This document shows, piece by piece, positions 56,615 to 64,000 of a DNA stretch of 64,000 nt; position 1 is the first letter of the stretch; every line of letters begins with the position of its first letter. The stretch is taken from NCBI RefSeq assembly GCF_000718165.1, contig NZ_JOEY01000028.1, positions 124,001 to 188,000 on the forward strand, in the 5' to 3' direction. Below the pieces are notes generated by a model that saw nothing but the letters and a program-made list of their open reading frames with translations, searched no databases and was not told where the DNA came from. Made by a program: the position numbers and the translations under genes. The stretch is from Streptomyces fulvoviolaceus (GTDB lineage Bacteria > Actinomycetota > Actinomycetes > Streptomycetales > Streptomycetaceae).

Positions 56615-58093
56615 TCACTTCTTCTTGGCGCCGCGCTTCTCGCGCACCCGCACCGAGATGTGGATCGGCGTCCCCTCGAAGCCGAACTCCTCACGCAGCC
56701 GGCGCTCGATGAAGCGCCGGTAGCCCGCCTCGATGAAGCCGGAGGCGAAGAGCACGAACCGCGGGGGCTTGGTGCCGGCCTGGGTGCCGAACAGGATGCG
56801 CGGCTGCTTGCCGCCGCGGACCGGGTGGGGATGGGCGGCGACCAGTTCGCCGAGGAAGGCGTTCAGGCGGCCCGTCGGGACGCGGGTCTCCCAGCCGGCG
56901 AGGGCGGTCTCGATCGCGGGGACCAGCTTCTCCATGTGGCGCCCGGTGCGCGCGGAGACATTGACGCGCGGCGCCCACGCCACCTGGCCGAACTCGGTCT
57001 CGATCTCCCGCTCCAGGTAGTAGCGGCGCTCCTCGTCGAGGGTGTCCCACTTGTTGTAGGCGATGACGAGCGCACGGCCCGCGTCCACGGCCATGGTGAC
57101 GATGCGCTGGTCCTGGACCGAGATGGACTCGGAGGCGTCGATCAGGATGACCGCCACCTCGGCCTTCTCGACGGCGGCGGCGGTGCGCAGCGAGGCGTAG
57201 TAGTCGGCGCCCTGCTGGAGGTGGACGCGCTTGCGGATGCCCGCCGTGTCGACGAACTTCCAGATGACGCCGCCGAGTTCGATCAGCTCGTCGACCGGGT
57301 CGCGGGTGGTGCCGGCGACCTCGTTGACGACGACCCGGTCCTCGTTCGCCACCTTGTTCAGCAGCGAGGACTTGCCGACGTTCGGGCGGCCGATGAGCGC
57401 GATGCGGCGCGGGCCGCCGACCGCGGTCCCGAAGGTCTGCTCGGGGGCGTCCGGCAGCGCCTCCAGGACGGCGTCCAGCATGTCGCCGGTGCCACGGCCG
57501 TGCAGCGCGGAGATGGGGTGCGGTTCGCCGAGGCCCAGGGACCACAGGTAGGACGCGTCGGCCTCGCCGCTCTGGCCGTCGACCTTGTTGGCGGCCAGGA
57601 CCACGGGCTTGCCGGCCTTGCGGAGCAGTCGTACGACCGCCTCGTCGGTGTCGGTGGCGCCGACCTTGGCGTCGACGACGAACACGACCGCGTCGGCGGC
57701 CTCGATCGCGTACTCGGCCTGGGCGGCCACGGAGGCGTCGATGCCGAGGACGTCCTGCTCCCAGCCGCCGGTGTCGACGACCTTGAAGCGGCGGCCCGAC
57801 CACTCGGCCTCATAGGTGACGCGGTCGCGGGTGACACCGGGCTTGTCCTCTACGACGGCCTCGCGGCGCCCGATGATCCGGTTGACGAGTGTCGACTTGC
57901 CGACGTTCGGGCGGCCGACGACGGCGAGCACGGGCAGCGGCCCGTGCCCGGCGGCCTCGATGGCCCCCTCGACGTCCTCGATGTCGAAGCCCTCTACCGC
58001 GGCGAGCTCCATGAACTCCGCGTACTCGGCGTCGCCAAGCGCTCCGTGGTCGTGCTCCTCGCCCGAGCCCTCGGAGTGGATGTGGTCGTTCAT
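56615..58093 (-). CDS. der: ribosome-biogenesis GTPase Der (EngA)
   Basis: A 492-residue double-GTPase needed for 50S ribosome assembly. The first G domain (about 55-220) has G1 [10 protein letters not shown]3 VDTGGW and G4 ANKVD. The second (about 230-400) has [10 protein letters not shown]3 VDTAG and G4 NKWD. The C-terminal KH-like domain (about 400-492) ends KRGAKKK. An unusual acidic N-terminal extension of about 50 residues is typical of actinobacterial Der. ATG 58093. It follows plsC-like and cmk on the same strand, which is the usual actinobacterial order. Confidence 0.96.
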   Translation of the reverse strand: MNDHIHSEGSGEEHDHGALGDAEYAEFMELAAVEGFDIEDVEGAIEAAGHGPLPVLAVVGRPNVGKSTLVNRIIGRREAVVEDKPGVTRDRVTYEAEWSGRRFKVVDTGGWEQDVLGIDASVAAQAEYAIEAADAVVFVVDAKVGATDTDEAVVRLLRKAGKPVVLAANKVDGQSGEADASYLWSLGLGEPHPISALHGRGTGDMLDAVLEALPDAPEQTFGTAVGGPRRIALIGRPNVGKSSLLNKVANEDRVVVNEVAGTTRDPVDELIELGGVIWKFVDTAGIRKRVHLQQGADYYASLRTAAAVEKAEVAVILIDASESISVQDQRIVTMAVDAGRALVIAYNKWDTLDEERRYYLEREIETEFGQVAWAPRVNVSARTGRHMEKLVPAIETALAGWETRVPTGRLNAFLGELVAAHPHPVRGGKQPRILFGTQAGTKPPRFVLFASGFIEAGYRRFIERRLREEFGFEGTPIHISVRVREKRGAKKK

Positions 58094-58172
58094 GAAGTCC
58101 GTACCTCGTTCATCGTGGTGATCGGTGGACCACCCGGCCCTTTTGCCGGATTGATCCACTACTCAGTGTCGC

Positions 58173-58817
58173 CTAGCGGCCGGTCAGCCGCCTGGCGTTT
58201 TCCAGGTGCGCGGTGAGCTGCTTCTGGATGCGTTCTGTGGCCTCGTCCAGGGCCTTGCGGGTACGCCGCCCGGAGCCGTCCCCGGCCTCGAACGGGTCGC
58301 CGAAAACGACGTCGACGCGGCTGCGCAGCGCAGGCAGCGCCTTTATCAACCGTCCCGGCCTGTCGGAACTTCCCAGGACGGCGACCGGGACGATCGGGGC
58401 TCCGCCGCGTACGGCGAAGTACGCGAGCCCGGCACGCAGCGCGGCGAATTCGCCCTCGCCACGGGTGCCCTCCGGGAAGATGCCGAGGACCCCGCCGTTC
58501 TCCAGCACACCCAGCGCGCGCGTGATGGCCGTCCGGTCGGTGGTGTCACGGTCGACCTTGATCTGGCCGACGCGGGTCATGAACGGGGCGAGCGGGCCGA
58601 CGAACGCCTCCTTCTTGACCAGGAAGTGCGAGGGCCGGGGCGCCACGCCGATGACCATCGGGCCGTCGATGGCGTGGGAGTGGTTGACCGCGAAGATCAC
58701 CGGGCCGGTCACGGGGACCTTCCAGGCGCCCAGGACGCGTGGCTTCCACAGCCCGTACATCAGGCCGACGCCGATACGCCGTCCGACCTCGGCGCCCTTC
58801 TCGGAAGGAGCAGTCAC
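58173..58817 (-). CDS. plsC: 1-acylglycerol-3-phosphate acyltransferase (PlsC-like)
   Basis: A 214-residue membrane-associated acyltransferase. Motif I is NHSHAIDGP (H-x4-D type) and motif III is FPEGTR, with a hydrophobic VIFAVNH lead. It makes phosphatidic acid from lysophosphatidic acid and acyl-ACP or CoA. GTG at 58817 overlaps the cmk stop (GTGA). Upstream and downstream neighbours cmk and der make this a tight, conserved module. Confidence 0.88.
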   Translation of the reverse strand: MTAPSEKGAEVGRRIGVGLMYGLWKPRVLGAWKVPVTGPVIFAVNHSHAIDGPMVIGVAPRPSHFLVKKEAFVGPLAPFMTRVGQIKVDRDTTDRTAITRALGVLENGGVLGIFPEGTRGEGEFAALRAGLAYFAVRGGAPIVPVAVLGSSDRPGRLIKALPALRSRVDVVFGDPFEAGDGSGRRTRKALDEATERIQKQLTAHLENARRLTGR

Positions 58818-59500
58818 TTGTCGGCCCGCTTCTCCTCGATGAGGGTGACGACGCACTCGATGACCTGCGCGAGCGTGAGCGCGGTGGTGTCCACTTCGAC
58901 CGCGTCGTCCGCCTTGGCGAGCGGCGAGGTCTTGCGGGAGGAGTCGGCCGCGTCCCGCTTGATCAGGGCCTCGCGGGTGGCGTTGACGTCGGCGCCCTTG
59001 AGCTCACCGCTGCGGCGGGCGGCACGCGCCTCCGGCGAGGCGGTGAGGAAGATCTTCAGGTCGGCGTCGGGCAGCACGGTCGTACCGATGTCACGCCCCT
59101 CGACGACGATGCCGTCCGGAGCGGAGGCCGCGATGGAGCGCTGCAGCTCGGTGATCCGTGCACGCACCTCCGGTACGGCGCTCACCGCGCTGACCTTGGA
59201 GGTGACCTCCTGGGTGCGGATCGGGGCGGCCGCGTCCGTGCCGTCGACCGTGATCGTCGGGTTCGTCGGGTCGGTGCCGGAGATGATCTCCGGCTTGCCG
59301 GCCGCGGCGGCGATCGCGTGCGGGTCGTCGATGTCGATCCCGTTGGTCACCATCCACCAGGTGATCGCCCGGTACTGGGCACCGGTGTCCAGGTAGCTCA
59401 GGCCGAGCTGCGCGGCGACAGCCTTCGACGTGCTCGACTTGCCCGTGCCGGAGGGACCGTCGATGGCGACGATCACGGGCTTGGCGGCGCCGTTTTCCAC
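58814..59500 (-). CDS. cmk: cytidylate kinase
   Basis: A 228-residue enzyme phosphorylating CMP/dCMP. P-loop VIVAIDGPSGTGKSSTSK, CMP site YLDTGAQYRAITWW, then the conserved VEGRDIGTTVLPDADLKIFL and LID region KRDAADSSRKTSPL. GTG at 59500 has AGGAAGGTG upstream. The gene is separated from tyrA by 236 bases holding a dispersed repeat. Full length. Confidence 0.96.
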   Translation of the reverse strand: MENGAAKPVIVAIDGPSGTGKSSTSKAVAAQLGLSYLDTGAQYRAITWWMVTNGIDIDDPHAIAAAAGKPEIISGTDPTNPTITVDGTDAAAPIRTQEVTSKVSAVSAVPEVRARITELQRSIAASAPDGIVVEGRDIGTTVLPDADLKIFLTASPEARAARRSGELKGADVNATREALIKRDAADSSRKTSPLAKADDAVEVDTTALTLAQVIECVVTLIEEKRADK

Positions 59501-59637
59501 GGGGGGACACCTTCCTGGTGCGGTGCGGTGGGGTGTGCGGGGCGCGATCGTGCCCCGCACAAGGTTACTGGGTGCGGGTCACTCGTCCGGACGCGCGAGG
59601 GATGGAAGGCGGTGCCCACCGAGTGCCGGTCCGCGCA

Positions 59638-59710
59638 TCCAGCCCGTCCGGCGTTTGAGGACGAGGCCCCTTCAGGGCCGAAGCGGGGGTCTGGGGGCGG
59701 CAGCCCCCAG
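59638..59710. repeat. dispersed Streptomyces repeat with terminal hairpin, between tyrA and cmk
   Basis: It runs from TCCAGCCCGTCCGG through AGGGCCGAAGCGGGGGT to a hairpin CTGGGGGC-GGCA-GCCCCCAG (59691-59710). From memory this sequence recurs widely in Streptomyces intergenic space. It likely ends the aroH-tyrA transcript. Confidence 0.75.
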
Positions 59711-59736
59711 AGACGGCCACGACAGCGCCGGCCACT

Positions 59737-60822
59737 TTACTGGCGGATCGCCCACCCACGTTCCCTCAGCGAAGCGCTCAGCACAGGCGCAGCCTGCGGC
59801 TCCACCATCAGCTGCACCAGACCGGCCTGCTGCCCCGTCGCATGCTCGATCCGCACGTCCTCGATGTTGACCCCGGCCCGTCCCGCGTCCGCGAAGATGC
59901 GGGCCAGCTGGCCGGGCTGGTCGTCGATGAGGACGGCCACGATCTCGTAGACCCGCGGAGCGGACCCGTGCTTGCCGGGAACACGGACCTGGCCCGCGTT
60001 GCCCCGGCGCAGGACGTCCTCGATCCCGGTGGCGCCCTCACGGCGCTTGCCCTCGTCGGAGGACTGCAGGGCCCGGAGCGCCTGCACCGCCTCCTCCAGG
60101 TCCGCGGAGACGTCCGAGAGGAGGTCGGCGACCGGCCCCGGGTTCGCGGAGAGGATGTCGATCCACATCCCCGGGTCGGAGGCGGCGATCCGGGTCACGT
60201 CCCGGATGCCCTGCCCGCACAGCCGTACGGCGGCCTCCTCGGCGTTCTGCAGGCGCGCGGCGACCATGCTGGAGACCAGGTGGGGCATGTGCGAGACGAG
60301 CGCCACCGCGCGGTCGTGGGCGTCGGCGTCCATGACGACCGGGACGGCACGGCAGTGCGAGACCAGTTCCAGGGCGAGGTTCAGGACCTCGGTGTCGGTG
60401 TCCCGGGTCGGGGTCAGCACCCAGGGGCGGCCCTCGAAGAGATCGCCGGTCGCGGCCAGCGGGCCGGACTTCTCCCGGCCCGACATGGGATGCGAGCCGA
60501 TGTACGACGACAGGTCGAGGCCCAGCGCCTCCAGCTCGCGGCGCGGGCCGCCCTTGACGCTGGCCACGTCGAGGTAGCCGCGGGCCGCACCCCGGCGCAT
60601 GGCGTCCGCGAGGACCCCGGCGACATGGGCGGGCGGGGCGGCGACGATCGCCAGGTCGACCGGGCCCTCGGGCGCCTCGTCCGTGCCGGCGCCGAGCGCG
60701 GCCGCCGTACGGGCCTGCTCGGGGTCGTGGTCGGCGAGGTGCACGGTGACGCCCCGCTGGGACAGGGCCAGCGCGGCGGACGTACCGATGAGCCCGGTTC
60801 CGACGACGAGGGCGGTTCTCAC
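59737..60822 (-). CDS. tyrA: prephenate dehydrogenase with C-terminal ACT domain
   Basis: A 361-residue enzyme making 4-hydroxyphenylpyruvate for tyrosine. NAD-binding motif VVGTGLIGTSAALAL and HLADHDPEQ. Substrate block includes SHPMSGREKSGP and HMPHLVSSMVA. A regulatory ACT domain fills about 285-345 (YEIVAVLIDDQPGQLARIF), as expected for tyrosine feedback. Its ATG overlaps the aroH stop (ATGA), so chorismate mutase and dehydrogenase are co-translated. Confidence 0.95.
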   Translation of the reverse strand: MRTALVVGTGLIGTSAALALSQRGVTVHLADHDPEQARTAAALGAGTDEAPEGPVDLAIVAAPPAHVAGVLADAMRRGAARGYLDVASVKGGPRRELEALGLDLSSYIGSHPMSGREKSGPLAATGDLFEGRPWVLTPTRDTDTEVLNLALELVSHCRAVPVVMDADAHDRAVALVSHMPHLVSSMVAARLQNAEEAAVRLCGQGIRDVTRIAASDPGMWIDILSANPGPVADLLSDVSADLEEAVQALRALQSSDEGKRREGATGIEDVLRRGNAGQVRVPGKHGSAPRVYEIVAVLIDDQPGQLARIFADAGRAGVNIEDVRIEHATGQQAGLVQLMVEPQAAPVLSASLRERGWAIRQ

Positions 60823-61181
60823 TGGGCGATGTCCTTGCGCAGGGCTGCCGCGGAGCCGAGGTAGACGTGCGCGATGTCGGCACGGGGCTTGCCGGACTCT
60901 ATGTGCGCGAGGACACGGACGACACGGGGCATCGCGCCCTCGATGTCGAGTTCCTGGGCGCAGATCAGCGGAACGTCCACGATGCCCAGCTTGCGCGCCG
61001 CGGCCGCCGGGAAGTCGCTGTGCAGGTCGGGCGTGGCCGTGAACCAGATGCTGATCAGGTCGTCCGCGGTCAGTTCGTTCCGCTCCATGATGGCGGTGAG
61101 CAGGGCCCCGACCTGCTCGTCCATATGGCCGGCCTCGTCCCGTTCGAGTTGGACGGCGCCCCGGACAGCTCGTACCGCCAC
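60819..61181 (-). CDS. aroH: chorismate mutase, AroH class
   Basis: A 120-residue monofunctional mutase that converts chorismate to prephenate for the following tyrA. The AroH fold is seen in VAVRAVRGAVQLERDEAGH, IMERNELTADDLISIWFTAT and PLICAQELDIEGAMPRVVRV. The Arg near residue 7 and Arg90-like positions are in place. GTG 61181 has AAGGAGC upstream. The gene lies 46 bases downstream of the YidB-like gene. Confidence 0.94.
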   Translation of the reverse strand: MAVRAVRGAVQLERDEAGHMDEQVGALLTAIMERNELTADDLISIWFTATPDLHSDFPAAAARKLGIVDVPLICAQELDIEGAMPRVVRVLAHIESGKPRADIAHVYLGSAAALRKDIAQ

Positions 61182-61227
61182 GGCTCTGCTCCTTGCTGAT
61201 GTACGGATCGGCTCTTGCACATCCAGC

Positions 61228-61638
61228 CTAGTCAGCCCGTGCGGCCCCGGTCCCCGGCGCCCGCACGCTGAGACGGCGGTCCGCCTGCAGGGACTGCTGC
61301 TTGACGAGCTCGTCCAGGGAGGCGGGCACCTGGCCGCCCGGGGTCAGCTTGTCGACGGCTCGCGGCAGGACCTGGGCGAGCTCGTCCGCCGCCTGGTCCG
61401 GAGTGACGCCGGCCTGCTCGGCGACCTGCTGGAGGGTCTCGTCGGGCAGCGCCTGCTGGATCTGGGCGCCGGTGACGGACTGGTTCGCGCCGGTGCCGAC
61501 CCAGGAGTCCTTCTGCTCGGCGAGGCCCGACTCGGCGAGCATGTCGAGCAGCGCGCCCGGAATGTTGCCGCCCGAGCCACCGGCCTGACTCCCTCCGAGG
61601 ACCCCGCCCAGCAGACTGCCGAGATCGTTACCCGCCAT
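61228..61638 (-). CDS. YidB-like DUF937 protein
   Basis: A 136-residue protein. It starts MAGNDLGSLLGGVLGG, a Gly-rich segment, and then has the DUF937/YidB helical block: LDMLAESGLAEQKDSWVGTGANQSVTG, IQQALPDETLQQVAEQAGVTPDQAADELAQVLP. The family is found across bacteria and is of unknown function. ATG 61638 (an ATG 6 bases earlier is also possible). Transcribed with aroH and tyrA, though functional linkage is not evident. Confidence 0.8.
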   Translation of the reverse strand: MAGNDLGSLLGGVLGGSQAGGSGGNIPGALLDMLAESGLAEQKDSWVGTGANQSVTGAQIQQALPDETLQQVAEQAGVTPDQAADELAQVLPRAVDKLTPGGQVPASLDELVKQQSLQADRRLSVRAPGTGAARAD

Positions 61639-61805
61639 GACCACGCCTTTCAGAAGGGGCTGGCCAGGAGCCGGCCTCGAACCCTGCCAATGTCACCGAA
61701 TCGACCCAATTTCGCTACTTGGAGCGACACGCGCCGGTGCGCCTCTGGACGGCGGGCCCCGGGTCCGCTCTCATGGCAGGAAGCTCGCCTCGGGGGAGGG
61801 CATTG

Positions 61806-62465
61806 ATGAAGCGTTCCGGACCGCTGGTCACGCTGCTCGCAGGACTGCTGCTCGGTCTGTTCCTGCTGTCGCTCAACGCGACGACGGGAGAGAAGACCAC
61901 GGCATCGTCCGTGCAGGAGTCGCCCAGCACCAAGGCGTCGCCCAGTCCGACGCCCACTGAGACCACGCCGTCGGCCAGTCCGTCGCCGTCGCGGACGGCC
62001 GCGCCCACCGGCGTCTACACCGGCCGAACCGCCGACGACTCCTCGGCCGTCGCCATCTCCCTGCGTGACGGCAAGGCGATCGCGTACTTCTGCGACGGCC
62101 AGAACATCGAGTCGTGGCTGAAGGGCGACGTGAAGGCCGACGGCAGCATGCGGCTCACCGGCAAGGGCACGACGCTGGACGCCACGCTCAAGGGGAGCAG
62201 GCAGCTCAGCGGCACGGCCAACGTCGGCGGCGGGGACTACGCCTTCACCATCGACAAGACGGAGAAGTCGTCCGGGCTCTACCGGGCGAACAGCTCGGTG
62301 GCCGGCGCGAAGATCGAGGGTGGCTGGATCGTCCTGCCGGACGGCGAGCAGGTCGGCATCCTCAGGCGCGACGGCAAGGCCTCGGCAGCACCCGAGATCG
62401 ACCCGGAGACCGGTGCGGTGACGGTCGACGGAGAACAGCTCACGGCCCGCCCGGTAACCCCCTGA
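61806..62465 (+). CDS. membrane-anchored extracytoplasmic protein of unknown function
   Basis: A 219-residue protein. ATG 61806 has GGGGGAGGG 6 bases upstream. One N-terminal helix (LVTLLAGLLLGLFLLSL), then a Ser/Thr/Pro linker of about 50 residues. The outside domain (about 70-219) reads AISLRDGKAIAYFCDGQNIESWLKGDV and GKGTTLDATLKGSRQLSGTANVGGGDYAF, a beta-rich pattern. I cannot name a family. It is 23 bases ahead of the b561-like gene and may be co-transcribed with the Rieske pair. Confidence 0.68.
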   Translation: MKRSGPLVTLLAGLLLGLFLLSLNATTGEKTTASSVQESPSTKASPSPTPTETTPSASPSPSRTAAPTGVYTGRTADDSSAVAISLRDGKAIAYFCDGQNIESWLKGDVKADGSMRLTGKGTTLDATLKGSRQLSGTANVGGGDYAFTIDKTEKSSGLYRANSSVAGAKIEGGWIVLPDGEQVGILRRDGKASAAPEIDPETGAVTVDGEQLTARPVTP

Positions 62466-62487
62466 CCTCTGATCGAGGGAGCCGATC

Positions 62488-63072
62488 ATGACCGTCGACC
62501 CGAACGCCGCCACTCAGGGCTTCCCCTCCCCCGAACCGGCCCGCCCCCGCCCGAACCCCGCGCGCTACCTGGTCCCGGCGCTCGTCGCCGCCGCGGTCGC
62601 CATCGCCCTGGGCGCGTACGGCAAGGTCCACGACCCGGCGGGGACGTCCTTCAACCTCGCCGGCTTCAGCAGCACGGGCGCGGTGAAGTCGTGGCTGGCG
62701 ACAGGCGCGTTCTTCTTCGCGATCGTGCAGCTCGTCTCGGCCCTGATGGTGTACGGCAAACTGCCGGGCCCTCGCTGGTCGGCGAAGCTGCACCGCTGGT
62801 CGGGCCGGGTGGCGTTCCTCGCGGCGGTGCCGGTCGCGGTGCACTGTCTGTACGCGCTGGGCTATCAGTCGTACGAATCGCGCGTTTTGTGGCACTCCCT
62901 CATGGGTTGCTTCTTCTTCGGTGTTTTCAGTGCAAAGATGCTGTTGCTCCGCTCGGAGCGACTTCCCGGCTGGCTGCTGCCGATCGTCGGCGGGCTGGTC
63001 TTCACCGCTCTCACCATCATCTGGCTGACCTCCGCCCTCTGGTTCTTCCGCACTTTCGGAGTGACGACATGA
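62488..63072 (+). CDS. DUF6529/cytochrome b561-like membrane protein
   Basis: A 194-residue four-to-five-helix protein. His residues lie in AKLHRWSGRVAF, VAVHCLYALGYQSY and RVLWHSLMGCFFFG, spaced as heme ligands in b561-type proteins. ATG 62488. The stop overlaps the Rieske gene start (ATGA). Together they look like a small membrane redox module that passes electrons between a heme protein and an iron-sulfur protein. Confidence 0.8.
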   Translation: MTVDPNAATQGFPSPEPARPRPNPARYLVPALVAAAVAIALGAYGKVHDPAGTSFNLAGFSSTGAVKSWLATGAFFFAIVQLVSALMVYGKLPGPRWSAKLHRWSGRVAFLAAVPVAVHCLYALGYQSYESRVLWHSLMGCFFFGVFSAKMLLLRSERLPGWLLPIVGGLVFTALTIIWLTSALWFFRTFGVTT

Positions 63073-63479
63073 CGCAAGGCCCGACGCGACGCACGGTCCT
63101 CTTCGCAACGGGCGCGGCGGCGCTCACCGTCGGATGCAGCGAGTACGGCGACAACAGCGACTCCGGGTCCGACTCCGTGGAGGCGTCCGCGGGCACGGAG
63201 CTGGCGAAGACGAGCGACATCCCGGTCGGTGGCGGCAAGATCTTCAAGGACGAGAAGGTCGTGGTGACCCAGCCGAAGGAAGGCGAGTTCAAGGCCTTCT
63301 CGAACATCTGCACCCACCAGCAGTGCCCGGTGGCCAACGTCTCGGACGGCACCATCAACTGCACCTGCCACGGCAGCAAGTTCAAGATCGCGGACGGTTC
63401 GGTGGCCAATCCCCCGGCGACGAAGCCGCTGCCCGAGAAGCAGATCACCGTGGACGGAAATTCGATCCGCCTGGCGTGA
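63069..63479 (+). CDS. Rieske [2Fe-2S] protein with Tat-like lipoprotein signal
   Basis: A 136-residue exported iron-sulfur protein. The signal TRRTVLFATGAAALTVGCSEYG has the RR-x-phi pattern of Tat substrates and a lipobox Cys. Cluster ligands are CTHQQCPV (box 1, Cys and His) and CTCHGSKF (box 2). Compact C-terminal sheet. It is smaller than bc1 Rieske proteins and coupled to a b561-like gene. ATG at 63069 in the previous stop. Confidence 0.92.
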   Translation: MTQGPTRRTVLFATGAAALTVGCSEYGDNSDSGSDSVEASAGTELAKTSDIPVGGGKIFKDEKVVVTQPKEGEFKAFSNICTHQQCPVANVSDGTINCTCHGSKFKIADGSVANPPATKPLPEKQITVDGNSIRLA

Positions 63480-63501
63480 ACCGCGCCGTACGCTCCGGGA
63501 C

Positions 63502-64000
63502 ATGCGCCCCGAGACCCTGGTCCGTGACCACACGATCTACGCCTGCGTGATGGGTTCGCGCGCCTTCGGTCTGGCGACGGACGGCAGCGACACGGACCGC
63601 CGGGGCGTCTTCCTCGCCCCCACGCCTCTGTTCTGGCGTTTCGACAAGCCGCCGACGCATGTCGAAGGACCGGCCGAGGAGCAGTTCAGCTGGGAGCTGG
63701 AGCGCTTCTGCGAGCTGGCGCTGCGCGCGAATCCGAACATCCTGGAGTGCCTCCATTCCCCGCTCGTGGAGCACGTCGACGACACCGGCCGTGAACTCCT
63801 CACCCTGCGCGGGGCGTTCCTCTCCCACCAGGCGCACGAGACGTTCGCGCGCTATGCGCTCGGCCAGCGGAAGAAACTGGACGCCGACGTACGACAGCAC
63901 GGCACCCCGCGCTGGAAACACGCGATGCACCTGCTGCGCCTGCTGATGAGCTGCCGCGATCTGCTGCGCACGGGCGCCCTCACCATCGACGTCGGCGACC
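63502..64000 (+). CDS. nucleotidyltransferase-superfamily protein, truncated by window end
   Basis: The first 166 codons of a gene that continues past the window. It starts MRPETLVRDHTIYACVMGSRAFGLATDG, with G-S-x6-G and the metal motif D-S-D-x-D in the form DGSDTDRRG. That is the pol-beta-like nucleotidyltransferase fold of the YcgL/DUF294-like group. Later segments (ANPNILECLHSP) and R-K-K-L-D suggest the helical C-terminal part. ATG 63502. Function unknown. Confidence 0.75.
   Translation, partial: MRPETLVRDHTIYACVMGSRAFGLATDGSDTDRRGVFLAPTPLFWRFDKPPTHVEGPAEEQFSWELERFCELALRANPNILECLHSPLVEHVDDTGRELLTLRGAFLSHQAHETFARYALGQRKKLDADVRQHGTPRWKHAMHLLRLLMSCRDLLRTGALTIDVGD

Overview
This 64 kb window is very G+C-rich, densely packed and codes in the style of Streptomyces. 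Pointers to that genus are the two streptogrisin-type proteases, two Rpf/LysM cell-wall proteins, an LAETG (class E sortase) surface protein, an orphan SepF paralogue, a DnaE2/ImuB-like mutasome with actinobacterial SOS boxes, and several short dispersed intergenic repeats I recognise as common in Streptomyces. It looks like chromosomal core to sub-core sequence. I see no phage, plasmid, transposase, CRISPR array, tRNA, rRNA or PKS/NRPS gene.

Layout. (1) 128-1339: secreted subtilisin-like protease. (2) 1509-9819: a same-strand, overlapping exopolysaccharide-type cluster: small membrane protein, CelD-like acyltransferase, two GT2 glycosyltransferases, NodB deacetylase and a 1266-residue flippase/polymerase-like fusion. 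A convergent membrane-anchored glycoside hydrolase follows (9845-11266). (3) 11433-18975: housekeeping and regulatory genes (AAA ATPase, GntR, GNATs, DUF402, methyltransferase), a wall-anchored LPMO, a secreted lipase, and a divergent MarR/cupin pair sharing a palindromic operator. (4) 18993-23395: dnaE2 and an ImuB-like gene behind two SOS boxes. (5) 24698-28026: two streptogrisin-like proteases flanking an SPFH protein. (6) 28240-36200: a probable sulfur-scavenging locus: two flavin monooxygenases, a DUF1684 protein, an FAD/NAD protein, a polar amino-acid-type ABC transporter, and a Cys-ending leader peptide ahead of the binding protein. (7) 36305-47622: DUF5685 protein with a Cys-rich tail, SepF paralogue, acyl-CoA dehydrogenase, MFS exporter, PIG-V-like transferase, PAP2 phosphatase, I78 inhibitor, orphan ctaD, and a WYL regulator. 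(8) 47723-53594: a divergent Liv-type ABC transporter in which both permeases and one ATPase are one polypeptide. (9) 53440-56561: two Rpf/LysM proteins and two conserved unknowns. (10) 56615-61181: aroH, tyrA, cmk, plsC-like and der on the minus strand. (11) 61228-64000: YidB-like protein, secreted protein, cytochrome b561-like/Rieske pair, and a truncated nucleotidyltransferase.

The most interesting signals are structural. Dispersed intergenic repeats have been absorbed in frame into three proteins: a flavin monooxygenase, the LivM-LivG linker, and the C-terminus of an unknown protein. An 18-bp tandem repeat is read on both strands by two convergent genes. The Liv ATPase pair appears to have one canonical and one degenerate nucleotide site. 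The sulfur locus carries its own leader-peptide candidate. Start sites were chosen from Shine-Dalgarno spacing and stop/start overlaps. Family names come from motif recognition by eye, without database searches.
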